Part shown: in pieces, positions 57,106 to 64,000 of the stretch | How the letters are laid out: each line of letters starts with the position of its first letter | Numbering within the stretch: position 1 is the first letter of the stretch | NCBI GenBank assembly: GCA_029721515.1 | Contig: CM056556.1 | Location: 27,892,669 to 27,956,668 of the forward strand | Direction of reading: 5' to 3' | Source: Synanceia verrucosa | Lineage: Eukaryota; Chordata; Actinopteri; Perciformes; Synanceiidae | DNA length: 64,000 bases | Made by a program: the position numbers and the translations under genes | The notes under the pieces: model-generated | What the model saw: the letters and a program-made list of their open reading frames with translations, nothing else | Databases searched by the model: none | What the model was told of the DNA's origin: nothing

Positions 57106-59283
57106 AGGGACGAACCAGACAAGTGAAAATACAAAAGCAAAAACCAGGAAACTAACCCACAAAAATAAAAGCACAAGAAACACAAACCACCACAGACTAG
57201 AATCATACAGTCCATTTATCTACAATATAAACCAGTCCAACAGAAAGAGCTGGCAGTGTGCTGACGTAGTATAAAGAGGAAACAACATACATACAGAGTG
57301 GGTGGAGGAGGTCTCCATTTAATGTTAACATCAGTCTCCTGTTCACAAAGTTTAGTCCGCAAACTAACAGCTTCTAATGAAACCTTTTATATCTATGGAT
57401 GGTAAGGCCTAACAAATATATATTAAACACATTTATGTTTGTATTATGTGTATATTAAGTCTAACATGTAGAACTATGGATGTAAATAAAGTACAATGTC
57501 CAGATTGTGTGTGACAGCGAGTGGTAAGATAGTGATAAATGATCCAAATCCATGACGGGACAGTTCACAGAATCGTCACATCATGAGCCACATCAATGTT
57601 TCTGTCACATCCACTGTGTGTTTCCTTTAATCACATTTGTTGTTAAATATAAAATGGATTCTTTTTTCTCCACATTATCTTTTCAGTGACTTGAGACCAG
57701 CAGCATCTGTGTGATGTTATTCATCCACTCTGGCCTACTCATGCCGTCACCCTCTATAAAAGTCAAAGGCCGCCCTCAAATAGCCTTATTTACTCCCTGA
57801 ACTATTCTTAACTCCTGAGGACCAGCTGGTCTTCCTTCCACCTGACCAGTCATAGCTGTGAATGTCTGGTTGATGGTAAGGCCCAGCAGCTCTATCATTT
57901 GTCTCCAGCTCTACTTAGCTTGAGACTCGACCCATAGAGTATCTGATAGCAGCTGGATGGATGATGATGATGATGATGATGACGATGGGACCACCTCTTT
58001 GTGTTCCATTTGAAGCCTCTTACCTTGTTGCCTCTTCATGCCATCGGTAACATGCCGCACATTAAGGCAGCATGAGGTAATGAGGACGGCAAGTTTAGGA
58101 GCTGAACTTAGGTCAGAGGTCGATGTGCTCAGCGGGTGTCATCTAAACAGGCAGCCACCACTGGCTCATGTCTCTGAAGGGCCCCACCGATCCTGTAAAT
58201 CTTTAAAGCTGGCATGTAAACAGCTCTAATCGCTGATCTTTATGTTTGAACAGGTGCACTGAGGAGAATCATCACTCTGATGGCTCATTTAAACAAGAGA
58301 AAAACCAGCAAACTGAAGAGATTCTCTCAGTGACAATAAGCTTAATAAATGTGTTCAGTCACTTTAAAGTGCTTGGTGTGAACACAGCCTTTGTGTCATC
58401 ACATCCCAGATTCCAGCCACATTTAGAAAAGCACCGCTGGTTCCTAATGAGAGGAGAGGGACCATAATGAGCCTGACTGGTCAGACTGAAATACTTCTGA
58501 TCTTTAGTCTCCTCGGACTGTACTTCTGTCTATAAGAAGCTTAAACCAACACAGACAGGTAAGCAAACAGGAAGTTGGTAAAAATACAGGTAGACAGTAT
58601 TTATATGAGAGCTGCCTGTCATCCAGCACCACTCTGCTGCCATAGAGGAAGAAAAGAAGGGACCTTCAGCTCCTCCTCATTTAAAAATGTGATGTCATGA
58701 CTGGAAACGCTGCTCATCACACAATGTGACGGCAACAACTTCCCCCACTGACACACCTCTTTGATTCAAGTTTCCTCTGACGTCAGGTCAGTGTCAAAGC
58801 TCTTTTTTGGGAGGCAAACTCATTATAACAATTCAATTCTTGAGTAAAGTCACTATGTAACCAGGGAGACTCCCAAATGGTCAATGGGAGTCATAAACCC
58901 ATCCAAATGTTGGCGCCATTGTTGTTGAAGCCGCCTGGGAGTCAGACGACAAAGGTCACATCAGATGAGGACTAATAGATCTGACCGCTCTACAGGGGAG
59001 GGGAAATAACCGAGAAAATGTGGAGGGGAAAATCTGCACAACACAATGCTTGAGAAAGTGACGTTTTAGTCTTAAAACCAGTTTTAGTTAAAAAACAAAA
59101 AGATGATACCATGGGAGGAATAAAATGTCACTAACCATTAAATCCTTGTCAAAATAAATGAAACGCAGGCATTCCTTTTAAAGGTTTGTGAGCTCGGTGG
59201 GTGTGAGGGTTTTTAGTTTGGTATGACAGAAGCTCAGAGGAGGTGCTGTCATTCCTGTCCTGCCCCTGCAGGAGCTGGACGGG
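57106..59283. other. Intergenic DNA upstream of pth
   Basis: No supported gene. It contains a short (GAT)n run near 57959-57985. Small open frames (58038-58229 and 58246-58467) have no recognisable domain. Distal regulatory sites of pth may lie here, but none could be identified. Confidence 0.5.
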
Positions 59284-59433
59284 TGACATCAACAGCAATA
59301 ATGAAGGCAGCTCATCAATGGCTGCATGGCCAGCTTCTATAAAAGGCAGCCTGGAGTCCAGTGCTCATCCCATCAGTGATAGGAGGCCACCAGCAGCAGC
59401 GGCTTTTCATCAGACTGAGGAGAAGCTCCACAG
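59284..59433 (+). promoter_or_regulatory. pth promoter and non-coding exon 1
   Basis: A canonical TATAAAA lies at 59338-59344. TGACATCA at 59284-59291, about 47 bp upstream, is a CRE-like octamer of the form I recall in the human PTH promoter. Exon 1 starts about 30 bp after the TATA box and ends at a GTATGT donor after 59433. It has no ATG in frame with the hormone, matching the non-coding first exon of vertebrate PTH genes. Confidence 0.7.
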
Positions 59434-59541
59434 GTATGTTCTGTCCTAAAGACAGAGTGTGCCTCAGCCCTTTATTTTAGACAAATCTGCATTTTTAAAT
59501 TAAAAAGACAACATGTTTTTTTTACAGATTATCAAGACAAC

Positions 59542-59982
59542 ATGCATAATCTGGACTATAAAACTTTGATCATCTCAGTCTGCATTTTACACTTCTTCAC
59601 TTTCTGTGAAGGACACCCCCTGAGGTACCCACCTCCCTCAAGTTAGGGGAAGCCTCATTATTACAGCTAAAGCCTCTCTGTGCAAGCTGAATCTGAATCC
59701 TAGGCCTGTTTCATGACCCTGCACAGGAAAAGGACGGTCAGTGAGGTCCAGCTCATGCACAACCTCAGGGAGCTGAAGCAGGTGCAGGAGCGCCGGCAGT
59801 GGCTGCAGATGAGGCTGCAGGGGCTCCACACCTCCCCAGCCTGGGGCAGCAGCCGGGAGTCCGGTCGGACCAGGAGGAGGCCGCTTCCTGACGAGCTGCC
59901 GGACCTGAGCAACATGACACCGGAGGAGATCCAGCAGGCGCTCAACTTACTGGAAAAGCTGCTCAAGTCAAAGCACACATGA
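59542..59982 (+). CDS. pth: Preproparathyroid hormone
   Basis: PTH is a secreted peptide that regulates calcium and phosphate through PTH1R. Coding exons 59542-59624 and 59727-59982 join in phase (112 residues). Exon 2 encodes a signal peptide with the hydrophobic core LIISVCILHFFTF and ends in the pro region HPLR. The junction recreates the RKR processing site just before the mature N-terminus TVSEVQLMHNLRELKQ. Within residues 1-34 the receptor-critical V2, E4, M8, H9, N10, E19, R20, W23, L24 and L28 are kept. The acceptor used is gcacag at 59721-59726; an earlier one (cctag, 59702) would give a stop. The C-terminal half is basic and then acidic, unlike mammals. Which teleost pth paralogue this is cannot be told from the sequence alone. 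Confidence 0.92.
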
Positions 59983-60380
59983 TTTTTTTCATCTCTGACA
60001 TTCACAGCAACATTTCCAACTTTTAAAATGTTTCTAGGTGTCTGAATATGTTTGTCTCTGACTGGAATGTTTTTTTAATGTTTTATTTATTTATTTTTCC
60101 TGCTATTTATGAAACTTATATTTATATAACTGATAAAGGGAACCTGGCTTGACAAGGCAATGCTTCCCAGTGGTGCACTTTGACAAGTAGGCCTTGTGGT
60201 GGACTGCACTCTCAAAGCTACTGACTTGAAGGACCAGGACCAACAATGTTGTTTATTATATGACCATGCAATATAGCTATCTATTTTAGATGTTTACACT
60301 CGTGTTAAAATTACTGTATTTTTCTAAGAATTTGTGTGTGTGCAATCTGTATACATAACAAAAAAAATAATAAAACTGCT
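59983..60380 (+). other. pth 3' UTR with AU-rich element
   Basis: At 60081-60098 the sequence holds overlapping ATTTA pentamers (ttttatttatttattttt), with further copies near 60105-60126. Mammalian PTH mRNA stability is controlled through an AU-rich 3' UTR element bound by AUF1 and KSRP, so this may be a functional counterpart. AATAAA at 60369-60374 is the likely polyadenylation signal. Confidence 0.6.
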
Positions 60381-60690
60381 TTTAGTGATGTTATTTTCAT
60401 TGATTATTCATACATTGGGATGCGTGCCATTCTCTGTAATCCATGGTGTGCACATGAGGGGTTGTAAAGGACGACTGGATTTTCATTTAGAATAAATGAG
60501 TATAATATAATATAATATAATAAATGATTATTATTGATTTTAAAAAATAAATAAAATAAAACAACAATCATGAAATACTACTACTACTATTAATAATAAT
60601 AGTAATAACAAATATCTATAGTACGTACTAAAAAGAGAAATATATTGTTTTTAACAGCGAATTAAATTTGCTTGTTATCGATGGACCGCT
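60381..60690. other. AT-rich spacer
   Basis: Simple AT-rich sequence with (AATAT)n near 60504-60525 and (ACT)n near 60577-60590. No gene seen. Confidence 0.5.
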
Positions 60691-60699
60691 TGCCCTCCT

Positions 60700-60935
60700 T
60701 TTAAGGACTTCCTGTTGGTGGACCGCCTTCTCTTCGCTGACTTCCTCACGTTGACGTAAGCCGACTGTTGTCTCGCGATATTTCACGCGCACTCCGCTTT
60801 CTCAAAATAAAAACAAAGTCTCCACAGGGAGGTGAAACTCGTAAAACTAGTTCATACAAACTGTGGGTTTCTATGAAAACTAACAGGAGTCCAGGTGACT
60901 GCAAACCATCGAACTGGGATGTTACGCGAGAAGGT
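60700..60935 (+). promoter_or_regulatory. CpG-bearing promoter of a plus-strand gene
   Basis: After the AT-rich spacer, CpG content rises (ctcgcgatatttcacgcgca near 60771-60790). TCTCGCGA at 60770-60777 matches the M8/ZBTB33 core-promoter motif TCTCGCGAGA over eight of ten bases. A short exon with ATG (60920) and a GTAAAG donor after 60934 follows. In mammals btbd10 lies downstream of PTH in the same orientation, so this may be its promoter. That naming is synteny inference only. Confidence 0.45.
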
Positions 60936-61639
60936 AAAGAAAAGTAGTTTGAATCTCGTCTTTAAAGTTCAGAGCTTATGCTAGCTAACGGTAACGCTAG
61001 CCTCGCCTAGCTTAGCTAGCGGTGAACACCAACAGACCAGACAGAGCAAGAAGTCTCCAAAGACTCGTGTCGAGTGACTTATTGCATTTTACAGCGCTGT
61101 TAATGTTGAATCACGACACAGTCCTGATTTATAAGCAACACCAACAGCAGCTTTGAATTGTGCGTTCTTCGGTAGCGTTAATCTGAATTGATATTCAAGA
61201 CATCACACTTGTGTTAGTGTATTTAGAGCATCCTGTTCAGCTAACCTTCCTACCACTGGAGTAGATATGTTGTTAATGATGCCAGCCTGTAGTTTAAGTG
61301 TGAGGAACCCTGGAGAAGCAGAGACACTAAAGTGTCGATGAGTCTGTTTCACTTCATGAAGTTTAGCGAACATTAAGGGATGCAATGCTACATTGAGCTA
61401 GCTGCTAACTGTCCTGGTGTCTGTGAGGTAAGTGTCAACTATACGCCGCTTAGTCTGTCTGAAACTTGGGCTAGAACATCCCATCCCATCGCCATCTGTT
61501 TCCTTTAGCAAAACATTATTTCTTTCTGAAATAAGGAATTTGATGGGGTGTTCAGGCAGCTCAGATAATTTAGGTTGTGACATAATTCCCTTTTTAATTG
61601 AAATGTACTTGGGAATTTTGTGATGAATGGCGCTGAAGA

Positions 61640-61941
61640 GGGAATAGGTCCTGTTTTGTTTGTTATTAACGACACCGGCGTCCGTGCTCTGCTACGGTGC
61701 TAGCAGCCGGGGAGTGAAGAGTGGGAAGTTTACGAGCAGCACGTGAAGGCAGCATCGCTCTTCCTCAGTCAGGCACGCGGCCATTCACAGTTTACGGTCC
61801 CTCCGGTGACTCTGAGGACGAGCCGGTGCTCCTGCTCTCCGTTTCAAGGCGGAGGGCGAAGAGACGGCGATTTTAGCAACGAAGCAAATCAGGTGGATTG
61901 AGAGAAACGATGCGGATGAAGCTGGAAAGTGATGAGCGAGG
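61640..61941 (+). promoter_or_regulatory. Second CpG-rich start region
   Basis: A GC-rich block with many CpGs runs from about 61670 to 62060. It probably contains an alternative transcription start and the 5' UTR of the candidate coding exon at 61942. Two small upstream ATGs occur, one (61932) opening an overlapping frame that also reaches the donor. Confidence 0.4.
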
Positions 61942-62432
61942 ATGAAGCTGCCGGGAAGCCCGCTTTATTCGGAGCAGCCAGAGGCTTTTGTGCCGCTGTC
62001 ATCCCGCAGCTCCTCATCCCCTGCTGCTTTGTCTTCTGCTCCGACAGCGACCGGTAGGTGAAGGGCTGCGGGCACCGGGCTGTGTGTGAAGGGCTGCGGG
62101 CAGCGGGTTCTCACTAAAGCTGTCCTTCTATGGCAGCTGTCATTAATATAACGGTGATTTACTGTCAGTAGAACAGTGACCTAAAAAGAAAACCACTGAC
62201 GGACTCATTTTGGAGTAGGCAAATGGTAATCTGTCAGGATGCTGCTGCTATTATTTGCCTGTTAATATCCAACCTAGAGCCTGCAGCCTGCTGCAGCCTG
62301 ACAGTCAGTGTGTCAGCAGCCCTGAATAATAGATGGGACCCTCACCCCTCATGCTTTTAATAGACCTACCAGAGGAACTGGCTCTTAAATGCTCTGGGAA
62401 CTTTAACGCCTTCACAAGGGCTCCCAAATATA

Positions 62433-62472
<40 letters not shown>

Positions 62473-63000
62473 AATAATAATATTGCATTTGCTGTGATTA
62501 CTGTGGGACTGTGGCTGTATTTATTGATTTTTCTGCTATAATTTCACTTGTTTTGTTTATTTTATACCGAAGTTAAAATAAGGAAATAGTACTAATTAAT
62601 GGAGAAGGAAGCTTGGTTATTTAGATAGACTGTCTGTGTATTGCCAGAAAACATGCTGAATGGTGATATACACATTGTTATCCAGATGTGAATTTGATTT
62701 GGATGTATGGATTTGGTCGTATCCCCCAGCCCTGACCTTGAAGGTGGACCCAGAGCTATATGAAGCACCTCAGGCCATTGACCTGCTCAGTGAAACAAAA
62801 GGACAACAGGAAATTGAACAAGTGGGGTATTATCCCCTCCTGCTGGAGATCTGCATCGCCAGGTGAAAGATGAGAGGAGCGGAGTGAAATATTGCCTCCT
62901 CACTTCCTTTGTTCCCTCCAGCATGCTGCTCTGGACACGACCAAGACCTGCCTCTGTTTTTATCACCACATTTCTGCCAAGCGTTCACTCCCCACTGGAG
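61942..63000 (+). CDS. Candidate N-terminal exons of an unidentified gene (partial)
   Basis: Three segments join in phase: 61942-62053 (start MKLPGSPLYSEQPEAF, Ser/Ala-rich), 62730-62862 (LTLKVDPELYEAPQAIDLL ending LLLEICIA) and 62922-63000 (MLLWTRPRPASVFITTFLP). The donors are GTAGGT, GTGAAA and GTAAAA, with pyrimidine-rich acceptors before the second and third. I do not recognise the protein, and it does not match what I recall of BTBD10, the gene expected here from mammalian order. The last intron would be only 59 bp, which is short. An alternative start at 61932 (MSEDEAAGKPALFG) reads a different frame through the first exon. The gene would continue beyond the window. Confidence 0.3.
62433..62470. 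repeat. (TG)n microsatellite
   Basis: Alternating TG for about 36 bp inside the candidate intron 62054-62729. The rest of that intron shows nothing notable. Confidence 0.9.
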
Positions 63001-63170
63001 GTAAAACCTGTGTTGCTGCTCTCGTTAGGTTAGGCGTTAGGAGTGAAACACACAAAGAGAGGCACATGTGAATCTATTGTGTGCACATTTCCTGCATTCC
63101 TCAGCTGCTATGGTGACCCTTGTCTTCAAGGACATCGAGTCTGCTGCTGTGATGTGGACATCATGTTATA

Positions 63171-64000
63171 CAGTCCTGATCAAAATTTTAAGACCAGCTG
63201 AAAAATTGCAAGAATTTACATTTTGCACTGTTGGATCTTAATAATGTTAGTAAGTAGTACTTCAAAATGCAAAAGGAAGAACAAGGGAGTGAGACAAAAA
63301 AAAATGAGTAAACAATTTATTGCAAACAGCTACTAAACTGATATAAGCTGTTCATCAGCTCATCAAGAGTTAAGACCAGAGCCTTTAAAAGCCTAAATCT
63401 TTACAAAAATGGGGATTCAGTCATTTTCTGTCAGGTATCCACACTGTCATGACTTCCTGATGGCAAAGGCAGAGAAAAAACAACTTTCTCTCTTTGAACA
63501 CAGTCGGATTGCTGAGCTGCATCAGCAAGGTCTCTCGCAGCGTGCCATTGCTGCTGAGGTTGGACGCAGTAAGACCGTAATTTTAAACTTCTTAAAAGAT
63601 CCTGAGGGTTATGGAACAAAAAAGTCAAGTGGTAGACCCAAAAAAAACTTCACCTGCCCTGAGCCGGAGGATCCGTCAAGACACGGAACGATCCTCTGCC
63701 CAAATTAATCTTGTCACTGGTGCCAACTGCAATCCCATAACCATTAGACGGCATCTGAGAGAGAAGGGTTTTAAGAAGAAAAAAACGTCTTCAAAGGCCT
63801 TGTCTCCAACAACGGCATAAAATTTCCCATTTGGAGGTTGCATAAGAGCACCAAACACTGGACATTGAATGGTGGAAGAAAGGACTTCTTCCAGAGAAAT
63901 AACATCACTCTTTTGAACCTTTCTGTGTGTTCCCCTGATATAAATCCAATTGAGAACATTTGAGGTTGGATGGCAAGGGAAGTTCACAAAATGGACACCA
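63171..64000 (+). mobile_element. Tc1-like DNA transposon, degraded, cut by the window end
   Basis: A terminal inverted repeat begins cagtcctgatcaaaatttta at 63171, directly after TA (63169-63170), the usual Tc1/mariner target. The right end is outside the window. The internal region codes for a broken transposase. Confidence 0.85.
63460..63965 (+). pseudogene. Broken Tc1-like transposase
   Basis: The frame starts MAKAEKKQLSLFEHSRIAEL and continues with a paired-type helix-turn-helix (LSQRAIAAEVGRSKTVI) and the GRPKK hook. At an eight-A run near 63641 it leaves frame; the homologous sequence SPALSRRIRQDTE continues in another frame until a stop near 63818. Beyond this only a remnant, SPDINPIENI followed by a stop, recalls the C-terminal DDE end. 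Most of the catalytic domain is missing, so it cannot make active enzyme. Confidence 0.85.

Overview
This is nuclear DNA from a ray-finned fish, probably a spiny-rayed teleost. The signs are intron-rich genes with GT-AG splicing and intact fish-like orthologues of vertebrate genes, together with many (TG)n, (TA)n and (GATA)n microsatellites, a degraded Tc1-like transposon and a dispersed repeat ending in (CATC)n. All exon boundaries were worked out by hand from splice sites, reading phase and remembered family sequence. No alignment was run.

Layout from left to right. (1) 0.5-2.7 kb, minus strand: the 3' coding exon of a SPATA33-like gene. (2) 2.86-3.08 kb: a compact divergent promoter containing an exact CLEAR palindrome and an ETS site. 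(3) 3.08-13.3 kb, plus strand: chmp1a (ESCRT-III) in seven coding exons, whose third intron holds a 5.7-kb minisatellite of about 33-bp units. (4) 16.3-18.7 kb: slc10a3, one GC-rich coding exon in a CpG-rich block. (5) 21.1-40.7 kb: fanca, a Fanconi anaemia core-complex subunit, reconstructed as 42 phase-consistent exons giving about 1,439 residues. (6) 40.6-46.7 kb, minus strand: znf276 (ZAD plus five C2H2 fingers, about 614 residues), convergent with fanca and probably overlapping it in the 3' UTR. (7) 47.3-48.5 kb: pyurf and pigy, two proteins in tandem on what looks like one bicistronic transcript. (8) 49.0-51.6 kb, minus strand: an unidentified lysine-rich protein of about 425 residues with a PP1-docking-like RVAF motif. 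(9) 52.0-54.5 kb: a 22-bp tandem array closed by an inverted half unit. (10) 54.5-59.3 kb: repeat-bearing intergenic DNA. (11) 59.3-60.4 kb: pth (parathyroid hormone) with TATA box, non-coding first exon and AU-rich 3' UTR. (12) 60.7-63.0 kb: the 5' end of another plus-strand gene. Synteny would suggest btbd10, but the candidate exons do not show it. (13) 63.17 kb to the window end: a broken Tc1-like element.

The chmp1a/spata33 head-to-head pair and the fanca/znf276 tail-to-tail pair match the arrangement I know from human 16q24. slc10a3 (human X), pyurf-pigy (human 4q) and pth (human 11p) lie elsewhere in human, so the window joins several mammalian synteny blocks. The genes do not form one pathway. 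The local relationships that matter are shared promoters, convergent ends and the bicistronic pair.

No wholly new multi-gene system was found. The best leads are a 39-bp palindrome-ended element present once in each of two promoters (chmp1a and pyurf), the two very large internally structured minisatellites, a near-perfect 27-bp-arm hairpin in a fanca intron, and the unidentified RVAF protein with a start-overlapping uORF.
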